DNA of 64,000 nucleotides from Bacteroidia bacterium (GTDB taxonomy: Bacteria; Bacteroidota; Bacteroidia; JADZBD01), in contig JADZBD010000001.1 of the NCBI GenBank assembly GCA_020852255.1, positions 1 through 64,000 of the forward strand, written 5' to 3'. The notes beneath the pieces were generated by a model that had not been told where the DNA came from, searched no databases, and saw only the letters and a list, made by a program, of their open reading frames with translations. This document shows positions 17,502-26,325 of this stretch, in pieces. The translations under genes were made by a program, and so were the position numbers. Numbering within the stretch: position 1 is the first letter of the stretch; each line of letters begins with the position of its first letter.

Positions 17502-17534
17502 CAAAGGTAAGTAAATTCCCTGAAACGCATCAAA
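17502..17534 (-). promoter_or_regulatory. Complete Bacteroidota promoter (-33 TTTG, 21-base spacer, -7 TACCTTTG)
   Basis: On the minus strand TTTG at 17531-17534 is followed by 21 bases and then TACCTTTG at 17502-17509. Both elements match the Bacteroidota consensus. The box ends 24 bases before the lipoprotein ATG. The -33 element lies 5 bases from the divergent sodA -7 box, so the two promoters overlap back to back. Confidence 0.75.
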
Positions 17535-17539
17535 TTCAC

Positions 17540-17547
17540 TAATTTTG
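17540..17547 (+). promoter_or_regulatory. Bacteroidota -7 promoter box (TAATTTTG) for sodA
   Basis: TAATTTTG is an exact TAnnTTTG match, 30 bases before the superoxide dismutase ATG. It lies within the region covered by the divergent lipoprotein promoter. Confidence 0.6.
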
Positions 17548-17577
17548 AATGAAAGAACCCTAAAAAAACCCTGAATT

Positions 17578-18186
17578 ATGGCCTTTGAACTACCAAAATT
17601 ACCGTATGCGCCCAATGCCCTTGAGCCGCACATTGATGCAAAAACCATGGAGATTCACCATGGTAAGCACCATCAGGCATATGTTACCAACCTGAACAAT
17701 GCCATTGCCGGTACGGACACAGAAAAGCTGAGTATTGAAGACATCTGCCGGAATATTTCGAAACACCCTATGGCGGTTAGAAACAACGGCGGAGGACACT
17801 ATAACCACAGCTTATTCTGGACGATGATGAAGCCGGGAGGCGGGGGCAAGCCCGTTGGCGCCCTGGCGGACGCCATTGCGTCTCATTTCGAGTCATTCGA
17901 CGCATTTAAGACCCAGTTTGCCAATGCGGGTGCCACCCGTTTCGGTTCCGGCTGGGCCTGGCTGATTGTGGCCGATAACAAACTAAAGGTGTGTTCTACC
18001 CCCAACCAGGACAATCCGCTAATGGATATTGCCGAGGTAAAGGGTACGCCGGTTCTCGGGCTGGACGTTTGGGAACACGCCTACTACCTGAATTACCAGA
18101 ACCGCCGGCCGGATTATATCGGTGCGTTCTGGAACATTGTGAATTGGGAAGAGGCAGCCCGCCGATTTTCTGAAGCCATGAAATAA
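17578..18186 (+). CDS. sodA: Superoxide dismutase, Mn-type (Fe/Mn family)
   Basis: Converts superoxide to oxygen and hydrogen peroxide in the cytoplasm. The 202-residue protein shows the four metal ligands His27, His77, Asp163 and His167 in the family motifs [24 protein letters not shown] and LDVWEHAYY. The Gly-rich GGH before the second ligand and the Gln in TPNQDNP are features of the manganese type, although cambialistic enzymes cannot be excluded. No signal peptide. Followed after 5 bases by the barrel-protein gene. It lies a few kilobases from the aerobic respiratory operon, which is at least consistent with an oxic lifestyle. Confidence 0.95.
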   Translation: MAFELPKLPYAPNALEPHIDAKTMEIHHGKHHQAYVTNLNNAIAGTDTEKLSIEDICRNISKHPMAVRNNGGGHYNHSLFWTMMKPGGGGKPVGALADAIASHFESFDAFKTQFANAGATRFGSGWAWLIVADNKLKVCSTPNQDNPLMDIAEVKGTPVLGLDVWEHAYYLNYQNRRPDYIGAFWNIVNWEEAARRFSEAMK

Positions 18187-18191
18187 TCCGT

Positions 18192-18896
18192 ATGAAGAAA
18201 AAACACCTGTTCCTTCTGCTCTTTCTGCCGTTCCTCGCTATGGGTCAGCGGATGAAGCGGGAACAGGTGTTTACTTTCGCCACTTCCCAAAGTATGACCG
18301 AGCTTTTCGGGACCGTGATTGAGGAACTGGTGAATACGGTGAGTTACAAGGATGCTAAAATGTCCGCAGGACTGGTGCTTCAATACGACCATTGTTTGCG
18401 AAACCGTGTATCGCTGGGCTTCGGCATCAGTCATCAGGCACTCCGTCTGACATACACTGATACCACATTTTATCCCAACGGCACCTATATAGCACAGGAA
18501 TACGAAGACAAAGTCACACGCAATAATTTCGGATTGCGTGCGCTCTACCACCTGACGCCCGGATTTAAGGACGTAGATTCTTATTTCGGTTTACGGTTCA
18601 GTTTTACCTCCTGGGGGCAGGAATCCAGCAATCCCAACATCACTTCTGGAAACTGGAATTTCCAGGATCTGTTTAAGAGTAACCGGATGAAATACCAGGC
18701 CTTATTCGGATTCAGGTATTATCCCTGGAAGCGTTTTGGCTTCGGAACCGAGTTTGCGGTAGGCCCTCCCTACTTCCTGATGGTGGGAATGCAATGGAAA
18801 TGGGGCAAGGTTCGTCCCAACACAGTGAATGAAGACCCGCATTTTATCCCCAAGGGCGGCAAATCACCGGAACCTGACTACAACGAACCGAAATAA
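18192..18896 (+). CDS. Secreted, probably outer-membrane beta-barrel protein (unrecognised)
   Basis: The 234-residue product has a signal peptide (MKKKHLFLLLFLPFLAMGQ, cleaved after GQ as is common in Bacteroidota) and alternating aromatic strands such as SAGLVLQYDHCLRNRVSLGFGI, NNFGLRALYHLTPGF and YFGLRFSFTSWG. The pattern suggests an eight-stranded or similar beta-barrel. A polar proline-rich tail (PKGGKSPEPDYNEPK) follows the last strand, so it may end in the periplasm. I do not recognise a family. It is 5 bases after sodA and abuts the TM2 gene directly, so the three probably share a message. Confidence 0.75.
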   Translation: MKKKHLFLLLFLPFLAMGQRMKREQVFTFATSQSMTELFGTVIEELVNTVSYKDAKMSAGLVLQYDHCLRNRVSLGFGISHQALRLTYTDTTFYPNGTYIAQEYEDKVTRNNFGLRALYHLTPGFKDVDSYFGLRFSFTSWGQESSNPNITSGNWNFQDLFKSNRMKYQALFGFRYYPWKRFGFGTEFAVGPPYFLMVGMQWKWGKVRPNTVNEDPHFIPKGGKSPEPDYNEPK

Positions 18897-19268
18897 ATGA
18901 GGAAGCCGGTTCTGCTTGGGTTACTTTGTCTGCTCTGCTTCCCGATTTTTTCTGAATCCCTAAACCGGGCTGACAGTTCAGACAGTGAAGCGCAGGCCTG
19001 CACGCTAACGGAGCCGATGGCCGACTCCGTAAAATTTTACCGCCGTCAAAAACTGAAAGCAGCTCTTCTGGCCTTTCCGCTGATTGGCATTACAGGAGCC
19101 CACCGGGTTTTCCTTGGTACAGAGCCGTATATGCCGCTCGTCTATCTGGCTACGGTGGGTGGATTCGGGATTTTACCCCTGGTAGATTTTGTGGTGATTC
19201 TTGCCACACCGCCCCGGGAACTGAACCGGTTCCGCAACAGCGAAAAGGTTTTCATGTGGGCACACTGA
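18897..19268 (+). CDS. TM2-domain membrane protein
   Basis: A 123-residue protein whose ATG follows the preceding stop codon directly (TAAATG). It has an N-terminal signal (MRKPVLLGLLCLLCFPIFS) and a TM2-type pair of helices about residues 52-103: AALLAFPLIGITGAHRVFLG, then GGFGILPLVDFVVIL. The GAHRVFLG turn between helices and the GG-G-L-D pattern are hallmarks of TM2 domains. The function of bacterial TM2 proteins is unknown. It is tail-to-tail with the L,D-transpeptidase gene, 13 bases apart. Confidence 0.8.
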   Translation: MRKPVLLGLLCLLCFPIFSESLNRADSSDSEAQACTLTEPMADSVKFYRRQKLKAALLAFPLIGITGAHRVFLGTEPYMPLVYLATVGGFGILPLVDFVVILATPPRELNRFRNSEKVFMWAH

Positions 19269-19281
19269 GCGAATGATCCTG

Positions 19282-20943
19282 TCAGGAACGGTATAACACC
19301 CGGATCATTTTCGCATCCAGATCATAAATATCCGGGTACAGCACCAAACGGTTCCAATCCAGCACCTCTGTTGTGAAATACCGGATATAAATATTTACCG
19401 GCTTTTTTAGTTTCACGATTCGCTGTTCTGACCTTCCGAACCAGGCATGCAATGTATCCTTCGGAATTTTCACCGAATCATCGCGCACCAGAAATTCTGC
19501 AAAAGCCAGGTATTCCTCCAGGCGCATACAGCCATGACTCAATGCGCGTACGTTGCGCTTAAATAATTTCCGCGAATTAGTATCATGCAGATAAACCCCC
19601 TGTTTATTGTTGAAGAAGAATTTCACCAGCCCCAGCGAATTCTCCTCTCCTTCCAGCTGTCGGAATTTATAAGGCAGGGTTTTCTCCCCGTATTTCTTCC
19701 AGTTGATACGCCGGTAATCCTCCACTACTCTGCCATTCCAGTCAATTACCTGAAAATTGTGTTTCCGCAGGTAAGCCGTGTCCCACTTAATACGGGGAAG
19801 TATTTCCTTCGATGCGATACTGTAAGGGACATTCCAGTAAGGGTAGATGGTAAAATACTGAATGGTGCTTTTGAGCCGGTGCGGAGAGGGATGTTTCGGA
19901 TCCCCGCAGATGATACGAGACTCCACCACCACGGTGTCTTTTTCCGAAAGAATGAATTTATACCCCGGCAGATTCACCCATACGAATGCTTTCTCTTCCC
20001 GGAAAGTTTTTTTCCTCTCCCACCGCCAGCGCTCCAGATTCATTTCTATCTGGCGGATGCGGTCTTCAACACTTAGGGCAAGAATTTTAATCATTTCCTT
20101 ACCTACTTTGCCATCTTCGGTAAGCAAATTGGCTTTCTGGAATTTCAGCAATGCCCGGGCGAGGAGTAAGCTGTCGTTGCCCTTCTTAGAAGAATCCAGA
20201 AAACCCTCCATGATCATTCTTTCTCTGACGGCTTTGATGTACATCGCTGTGTCTTTAGCGATATCCGGCATAGTCACCCACTTTACTCCTTTCATTTTCC
20301 TCTTGTATTCTCTGTATGCGGCTTTCAGGTCGATGTACTGGTAAAACTTCGGCTCATAACTCATGAGGGTGCGGCTGAAACGTAATTCTTCCAGGCAACG
20401 GTTAAAATCACTGACCAGGGCACTATCTATCGGCGCCTTCTTCCATACGGGGCTCAGACTATCCGGATCCAGCCGGCCATGACACAGGTGATGCGCCATT
20501 TGAAAAAAAGCATCCGTGAGCATGATTTCCACATCCGCAATCCTGATCACATCAAAGGAGGCATCGGAACGCCGGTGCGACGATTTCATCAGCGAATCTA
20601 CCAGCGGCCAGTGATAGTGGGCGGGAATGAGGCCAAACTCCCTGGCATCGCGGAGCACGCGGGCAAGAGAAAAGTATTTCCGGTTGTACTGGCCGTAAGA
20701 AGAAAAGACCGGTTCAAAATTTCTGGCTCTGTAAAACTCCGACACCAGCTGTGTTGCAAAAACGGTATCTCCGCGTAAAACGAGAGGGTGGGATGTATCG
20801 GGAGCAGAAAGGCGATCCTTCATCACCTTTACGACCTCGTCATGAATCTCTGCAGGTGAACGCACAATAAGCTTCTCCGGAGCCGGCGGCACTTTACAGG
20901 AGTTCAGGAAGGCAAGAACCAGGATGAAGGCGAGGATCCTCAT
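19282..20943 (-). CDS. L,D-transpeptidase, YcbB/LdtD-like lipoprotein
   Basis: Cross-links peptidoglycan stem peptides through a catalytic cysteine in the periplasm. I place the start at the ATG at 20943 because it gives a lipoprotein signal (MRILAFILVLAFLNSC) and sits 6 bases after an exact -7 box; a longer in-frame extension would cross that promoter and enter recJ. The 553-residue protein has an N-terminal helical scaffold, a peptidoglycan-binding-like segment (ALLKFQKANLLTEDGKVGKE), and the YkuD catalytic domain with FVWVNLPGYKFILSE, PYWNVPYSIASKEILP and the active-site motif ALSHGCMRLE (Cys472). The large insertion between core motifs is typical of the YcbB group. Confidence 0.92.
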   Translation of the reverse strand: MRILAFILVLAFLNSCKVPPAPEKLIVRSPAEIHDEVVKVMKDRLSAPDTSHPLVLRGDTVFATQLVSEFYRARNFEPVFSSYGQYNRKYFSLARVLRDAREFGLIPAHYHWPLVDSLMKSSHRRSDASFDVIRIADVEIMLTDAFFQMAHHLCHGRLDPDSLSPVWKKAPIDSALVSDFNRCLEELRFSRTLMSYEPKFYQYIDLKAAYREYKRKMKGVKWVTMPDIAKDTAMYIKAVRERMIMEGFLDSSKKGNDSLLLARALLKFQKANLLTEDGKVGKEMIKILALSVEDRIRQIEMNLERWRWERKKTFREEKAFVWVNLPGYKFILSEKDTVVVESRIICGDPKHPSPHRLKSTIQYFTIYPYWNVPYSIASKEILPRIKWDTAYLRKHNFQVIDWNGRVVEDYRRINWKKYGEKTLPYKFRQLEGEENSLGLVKFFFNNKQGVYLHDTNSRKLFKRNVRALSHGCMRLEEYLAFAEFLVRDDSVKIPKDTLHAWFGRSEQRIVKLKKPVNIYIRYFTTEVLDWNRLVLYPDIYDLDAKMIRVLYRS

Positions 20944-20949
20944 TCCCTG

Positions 20950-20957
20950 CAAAGTTA
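20950..20957 (-). promoter_or_regulatory. Bacteroidota -7 promoter box (TAACTTTG) for the L,D-transpeptidase
   Basis: Exact TAnnTTTG match on the minus strand, ending 6 bases before the ATG at 20943. A leaderless or very short 5' leader is expected. On the opposite strand TATTTTCG at 21003-21010 (one mismatch) lies 8 bases before the recJ ATG. Confidence 0.6.
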
Positions 20958-21018
20958 TCAAACTGGAATAATTTAAAACCTTTACCCCGCAGCAATTATC
21001 ATTATTTTCGCAGTCCGT

Positions 21019-22722
21019 ATGACAGAAAAACGATGGAATGAACTGAGTGTGACGGATCAGGCCCTGGTGGAAGAATTGTCGTCTGCCCTGCATATATCCC
21101 CCCTGATTGCGCGGCTCCTGGTGCTCAGAAACATACGCAACACGGCCCAGGCTGAACTTTTCTTTCATCCCTCTCTCGATCACCTGCATGATCCGTTTTT
21201 AATGAAGGACATGGAGCAAGCGGTGCGGCGGGTGGAAAGCGCTGTAGAAAAGGAAGAAAAGATCATGGTCTACGGTGATTATGACGTAGACGGAACTACT
21301 GCCGTTGCGCTTATATATACTTTTCTTAAAACATTTTACCCTGAGGTAATCTTTTATATTCCGGACCGATACGGAGAAGGGTACGGCATTTCCTTCAGGG
21401 GTATTGATGTGGCGAAGGAGAGCGGAGTGACGCTGATCATTGCCCTCGACTGTGGGATTAAATCGGTTGATAAGATTGCCTACGCTTCGGAAATGGGTAT
21501 CGACTTTATCATTTGTGATCATCACTTGCCGGGAGAATCCATTCCGGCAGCGGTCGCTGTGCTCGATCCCAAACAACCCGGGTGCAGGTACCCGTATAAA
21601 GAACTTTCCGGTTGTGGTATAGGTTTCAAGCTTGCCTGTGCCATTGCCCGGCACCGTAACATTCCGCCGGAGGATCTGGAAGAGTATCTTGACCTGGTAG
21701 TGGTGAGCATCGCGGCCGATATTGTTCCCATAACGGGAGAAAACAGGGTACTCGCCCATTTCGGGCTCAAACAAATCAACGCCGCACCCCGGGTTGGCTT
21801 CCGGGTGCTGAAAGAAATGGCGGGGCTTAAACGTCCGTTCAGCATCAACGATATTGTTTTTGTTATTGCACCACGCATTAACGCAGCCGGCAGAATAGAT
21901 TCCGGCAATCGTGCCGTTGAACTTCTTCTGACCAGCGATCCGGTAAAGGCCCGGGAAGTAGCAGAGATCATCAACCGCAATAACATTACAAGAAGAGAAC
22001 ATGATTCAGATACCACCCAACAGGCCCTGGCCATTTTAAAATCAGATCCTGAGCATCAAAACAAAAAAACAACCGTGGTACACGGAAAAGGATGGCACAA
22101 GGGTGTTGTGGGCATTGTAGCCAGCCGGCTTACCGATACCTACTACCGCCCCACCATTGTATTGACCGAACATGAAGGATTGCTCACCGGATCTGCACGA
22201 TCCGTGAAAGGATTTGATGTACACGCGGCCATTGACCGTTGCGGACATTTGCTTGAGCAGTACGGAGGTCATATGGCTGCTGCAGGACTTTCCCTGCAAC
22301 CCGGAAAACTGAACGCATTTCGGGAGGCATTCGAAGAGGCTGTTGCTTCTACCATTCTTCCGCACCAGCTTGTTCCTGAACTGGACGTGGATGCTGCAAT
22401 CTCCCTGCAGGAAATCAATGAAGATCTCTTCCGTTTGCTTCAGCAATTTCAGCCATTCGGGCCGGGTAACTTATCTCCCGTTTTTATGAGCTCCGGAGTG
22501 GCTGACACCGGATTTGGTAAAGTAGTGGGTACGAATCATCTCAGGCTTACGCTTCACCATCCACACGCTCCCTCTTCCCGGTTTGGAAGCATAGGATTCG
22601 GGATGGGAGAAAAGATCCGCATTGCCGCCAACCGGAAACTGTTTGATGTGCTATATTGCATCGAAGAAAACGAATACAACGGAAATGTAAGCCTGCAGCT
22701 GAATCTGAAGGATATCAGGTGA
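21019..22722 (+). CDS. recJ: Single-stranded-DNA-specific exonuclease RecJ
   Basis: 5'-3' exonuclease for single-stranded DNA in recombination and repair. The 567-residue protein has the DHH-family motifs VYGDYDVDGTTAVAL (Asp87, Asp89, Asp91), LDCGI and the name-giving CDHHLPGE (Asp167-His168-His169), a DHHA1 domain with KGWHKGVVGIVASRL, GSARS and GHMAAAGLSL, and a C-terminal OB-like domain beginning PFGPGNLSPVF. All catalytic residues appear intact. It is divergent from the L,D-transpeptidase and 51 bases upstream of the YwqK-repeat gene. Confidence 0.97.
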   Translation: MTEKRWNELSVTDQALVEELSSALHISPLIARLLVLRNIRNTAQAELFFHPSLDHLHDPFLMKDMEQAVRRVESAVEKEEKIMVYGDYDVDGTTAVALIYTFLKTFYPEVIFYIPDRYGEGYGISFRGIDVAKESGVTLIIALDCGIKSVDKIAYASEMGIDFIICDHHLPGESIPAAVAVLDPKQPGCRYPYKELSGCGIGFKLACAIARHRNIPPEDLEEYLDLVVVSIAADIVPITGENRVLAHFGLKQINAAPRVGFRVLKEMAGLKRPFSINDIVFVIAPRINAAGRIDSGNRAVELLLTSDPVKAREVAEIINRNNITRREHDSDTTQQALAILKSDPEHQNKKTTVVHGKGWHKGVVGIVASRLTDTYYRPTIVLTEHEGLLTGSARSVKGFDVHAAIDRCGHLLEQYGGHMAAAGLSLQPGKLNAFREAFEEAVASTILPHQLVPELDVDAAISLQEINEDLFRLLQQFQPFGPGNLSPVFMSSGVADTGFGKVVGTNHLRLTLHHPHAPSSRFGSIGFGMGEKIRIAANRKLFDVLYCIEENEYNGNVSLQLNLKDIR

Positions 22723-22773
22723 ACTGCAATCAGGTACGATTTTTGATGTATTTTCAGGTCCAGTTCCAACACT

Positions 22774-25700
22774 ATGAAAGTTCTTGTTCCACTTCTCCTT
22801 CTTGGCCACTTTCTCTTTTCCCAGTCCGATACGGCTTATTATCCAAACGGTACCATTCAATCAATCACCGTTCTGAAAGGGAAGCAAAAGCAGATAAGTC
22901 TTTTTTACCAGAATGGACAGATTCAATCGAAAGAAGTAAAAGAAGGCGAACAGCGCGACGGAGAATATCTCCTTTGGTACCAGAACGGGAAAAAACAGGA
23001 GGAATCAAATTATAAAGATGGAAAGCTGCTCGCACAGAAACGATGGTACCAGAACGGATTTCTTCAGAGTGAGAACAACTATAAATTAAGCTCAGAGATC
23101 AAGTCAGGGTATATCATTCATGGTGTTTATCTCCGAAATTATGAGAACGGCACTCCTCAGACCAAAGGTCAGTACAAAGACGGGGAAAAAGAAGGAACGT
23201 GGGAGGAGTACTACCAGGGCGGAAACAAGAAACACATCACGGTTTATAAAGATGGTTACCGTGTAAGCGCCCAATACTGGAATCAGAACGGGAACAAGAC
23301 CGGAGATTACCACTACACGGTCATCCTGGAAAAGGATAAGAAAAAGGAAGTTCTGGACGGGAAACAAATGACCTGGTTTGATAACGGGGTCTTACGTGAA
23401 GAATCCAACTACAAACTCGGAAAGAAGAACGGGGTACAAAAGGAATTCTTTAACAATGGAAATCCGGCCAAACATTCAGAACTCAAAGATGACCGCGCAC
23501 ATGGTTTGCAAAAAAGGTGGAATCAGGACGGGCTGCTGATCAGTGAAACCACCTCCTATCAGCGCTTTGATTCCCTTAAAAAATACTACGTTACCTGGCA
23601 TGAAGGAGTGTTCGTTGAGAACTTTGAGAACGGCAACAAAAAAACGCGCGGAAATTATAAGACAGGGGAAAAAGAAGGACGGTGGGATTACTGGGATGAG
23701 AAAGGACAACAAACGGGAAAGGAATATTATCAGTCCGGGCTCAAATCCGGACTTCAGGAATACTGGCATAAAAACGGGAAACCGTATTACAAATCTAATT
23801 TTGTACTGATCAAAAAAGACGGAAAAGACACCTCCGTTGCCGACGGACCGTATAAGCGTTTTTCTGAAAATGGTAATCTGGCGGAAGAGGGTATACAAAA
23901 ACTCGGGAAAAAAGAAGGGATATGGAAACACTATTTTCCGGACGGGCGCCTGGCCGAAGAAACGAATTTTGCTGATGGTTTGCGCTCAGGTAAATCCGTA
24001 CGGTGGAGACTCAACGGCGAATTGGAATACGAACAATCCTATACTGTGATACTCAAAGGTGAAAAGTATGAAACGGTGTTACACGGTCCCCGGCGCTCGT
24101 ACAGCCAGGAAGGAAAACTTGAACGCCTGGACCACTACAATAAGGGAAAAGTTTACGACCAATCCACGGAATATTACGAAGACGGCAGCACGAAATCACA
24201 AATCTTTTATTTCAATTACAATGATAATAACAACAATGGTTATTCTCTGGTGTGCCAGTACTACAGGAACGGCAAATGTGAAAGCATCAGTATACAACGC
24301 AGCGGAAGACCGGCGGGAAGGCATTTGCAATATTTTCTGAACGGAAAACTGAAACGGCTATCGGATTACGACGTGAACGGTGCGGCAATAGGTTTAGATG
24401 TAACATGGACCGCCGACGGAGAATTCATTGAAGGGAAAGAGCGTACGGATCTCAAAAACATCATCCCACTCAAGAGCAATAACTTTACGGAGCAATTATA
24501 TCTCCAATATGGGAAAGCTGTTCCACCCGACGGAACGCTGAGCGAAGGTAAACTGACCGGAAACTGGACCTGGTGGTATTCCGCCGGTGTTCCGATGGCA
24601 ACCATTTCTTTTAAAGCCGGACACCTGGACGGTAAAACCATACTGCTGTTTCCCGATGGGAAAAAGTTGTTTGAAATCACCTTGAAAGACGGATTAGCCA
24701 ACGGCGGTGTAACCGCATGGCATTTCAACGGAAACAAACATTACGAAGGGCATTACGAAAACGGTGAGCTTTCTGGAGAATGGATCATCTATTTTCCTAA
24801 CGGCAATAAAGAACGCAAAACCTGTCATACGGCGGGCGTACCCGGACAAACCTGCAATGTGAACTGGTACGATAACGGACAAATGAAAGATGAGGGCTAT
24901 TATAAAGACGGAAAGAATCATGGTAAATTCCGCGCCTGGCACAAGAACGGAAATCTTTCCTTTGAAAGTTTTCACGACAGTGGCTTGTTGCAGGGAAAAT
25001 ATGTTTCCTATTATGAAAATGGTCAGCTGCGATACGAGGAGATCTTTGTAGATGGGAAAAAAGAGGGTGAAGGAAAATATTACAGCGAGAATGGCAGTTT
25101 AACACATACTACCACTTATAAAGATGGCAAGCGGCATGGTCCGTGCAAGACCTATGCGAAAGAAGGATACCTGAAGAATGAAGGCGTTTACAATAATGAG
25201 CAGCAGGATGGTACATGGATCACCTATAATGCGCAGGGAAAAGTGGAAAAAATGGTTAACTACAGCAAAGGAGTACTTGCTCCCAGCGCTCCGCTTCTGC
25301 CCTGCCAGTGCCTGGATACTGTTGCAACCAAAGTAAAGTTCGCTCCTCCCCTGAACAACCTTGCACCATTGGAAGAAGTAAGACAATGGAGTTTTAAAAT
25401 GCACGCTCCCATCGGAGACTTTTATGATCACCTGTATTACATAGGAATGCAGTTCAGTAATAACAAGAATGTCTCCTTTTACAGTATGAACATTGTTGCT
25501 TACCAGAAGATCTTTCTCCGGTTTCCGGATCATAATGGTTTCAAACTCATTCTGAATCCCTGCATCAACGCGATGGAATCCAGAATCCCCTTTACGATTC
25601 ATGTGGACCGCACAGATCCCCTTTCCGTTGACGCCACGCTGGAAGCAAAAATCCTGGAAATAGAATTTGACGCAAATCTGCTTTGCCGCTGGGATCCTGA

Positions 25701-26325
25701 GATGAATAAAGCGCACACAGGAGAGGATAAGACTCCTCTTCCTTCAGTTCTGCAGTTCCACGCCGACCGGATTGTGTATAATGAACGGGATAAATTCAAG
25801 ATCTTAAAACCACGTGGCTTCTGCATACCTCTTTCAGGTATTGGGAAAACAGGGGTAAGCCTCCGTTTCACCAAAGCGGTCATTGACCTTGATCCCAGCG
25901 ACAATCCATCGGAAATGGAAATGCTTCTTCCTGACAGTTACTATCATTATTACGGCGGACCGGATGCTTCTCCTCCTAAAGCAAATATCAAAGGAAAATT
26001 CCTTGGTAAAGACCGTGGAGAATTTATGGGAGTCTATGCACCGGAAGGCGACATACAACTTCCAAAGGGGATTACTTCCAGGGCTTTGGATCTCAAGGCC
26101 GAGAATCTGATGGTCTCCTCTAATTATGTGATCGGCACTATTCTTCTTCCTGTGAAAGCCGGGGAAGGATTTAACTATGTGTATAAGGATAACAAAGGAG
26201 AGATTATCCTGACGACACAGGACCTGGAGAAAAAAATGAAGAACGCCGGGTTTGACAGCGTGAAAAGCGCATTTGATATGGAAACAGGAATGCTAAGGAT
26301 CTATTTCTATTATAAGAAGAAATGA
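22774..26325 (+). CDS. Giant secreted YwqK/MORN-type repeat protein (1183 aa)
   Basis: Signal peptide MKVLVPLLLLGHFLFSQ, then about 30 tandem units of 20-27 residues between residues 20 and 845, each of the form aromatic-x-NG, short strand, G-x-Y-K-D-G, E-G-x-W. Clear examples are WYQNGKKQEESNYKDGK, YENGQLRYEEIFVDGKKEGE and WYDNGQMKDEGYYKDGKNHG. This is the MORN_2/YwqK repeat, often labelled an antitoxin domain by automatic annotation although that name rests on a Bacillus neighbour and is not meaningful here. Residues 850-1183 form a non-repeat domain with several cysteines (LPCQCLDT at its start) and no recognised family. There is no T9SS sorting domain. It overlaps the next gene by 4 bases (ATGA), indicating translational coupling. 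Confidence 0.88.
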   Translation: MKVLVPLLLLGHFLFSQSDTAYYPNGTIQSITVLKGKQKQISLFYQNGQIQSKEVKEGEQRDGEYLLWYQNGKKQEESNYKDGKLLAQKRWYQNGFLQSENNYKLSSEIKSGYIIHGVYLRNYENGTPQTKGQYKDGEKEGTWEEYYQGGNKKHITVYKDGYRVSAQYWNQNGNKTGDYHYTVILEKDKKKEVLDGKQMTWFDNGVLREESNYKLGKKNGVQKEFFNNGNPAKHSELKDDRAHGLQKRWNQDGLLISETTSYQRFDSLKKYYVTWHEGVFVENFENGNKKTRGNYKTGEKEGRWDYWDEKGQQTGKEYYQSGLKSGLQEYWHKNGKPYYKSNFVLIKKDGKDTSVADGPYKRFSENGNLAEEGIQKLGKKEGIWKHYFPDGRLAEETNFADGLRSGKSVRWRLNGELEYEQSYTVILKGEKYETVLHGPRRSYSQEGKLERLDHYNKGKVYDQSTEYYEDGSTKSQIFYFNYNDNNNNGYSLVCQYYRNGKCESISIQRSGRPAGRHLQYFLNGKLKRLSDYDVNGAAIGLDVTWTADGEFIEGKERTDLKNIIPLKSNNFTEQLYLQYGKAVPPDGTLSEGKLTGNWTWWYSAGVPMATISFKAGHLDGKTILLFPDGKKLFEITLKDGLANGGVTAWHFNGNKHYEGHYENGELSGEWIIYFPNGNKERKTCHTAGVPGQTCNVNWYDNGQMKDEGYYKDGKNHGKFRAWHKNGNLSFESFHDSGLLQGKYVSYYENGQLRYEEIFVDGKKEGEGKYYSENGSLTHTTTYKDGKRHGPCKTYAKEGYLKNEGVYNNEQQDGTWITYNAQGKVEKMVNYSKGVLAPSAPLLPCQCLDTVATKVKFAPPLNNLAPLEEVRQWSFKMHAPIGDFYDHLYYIGMQFSNNKNVSFYSMNIVAYQKIFLRFPDHNGFKLILNPCINAMESRIPFTIHVDRTDPLSVDATLEAKILEIEFDANLLCRWDPEMNKAHTGEDKTPLPSVLQFHADRIVYNERDKFKILKPRGFCIPLSGIGKTGVSLRFTKAVIDLDPSDNPSEMEMLLPDSYYHYYGGPDASPPKANIKGKFLGKDRGEFMGVYAPEGDIQLPKGITSRALDLKAENLMVSSNYVIGTILLPVKAGEGFNYVYKDNKGEIILTTQDLEKKMKNAGFDSVKSAFDMETGMLRIYFYYKKK

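Noticed and set aside
20944-21189. Extended N-terminus of the L,D-transpeptidase overlapping recJ
   Set aside because: The extension has no signal character, would cover the exact -7 box and the recJ start, and the ATG at 20943 gives a clean lipoprotein signal.
25099-25716. 205-codon minus-strand frame inside the YwqK-repeat gene
   Set aside because: Antisense to a gene with clear repeats and signal peptide.
22774-26325. Label of toxin-antitoxin antitoxin for the YwqK-repeat protein
   Set aside because: The label comes from a repeat family name; no toxin gene is adjacent and the protein is exported and 1183 residues long.
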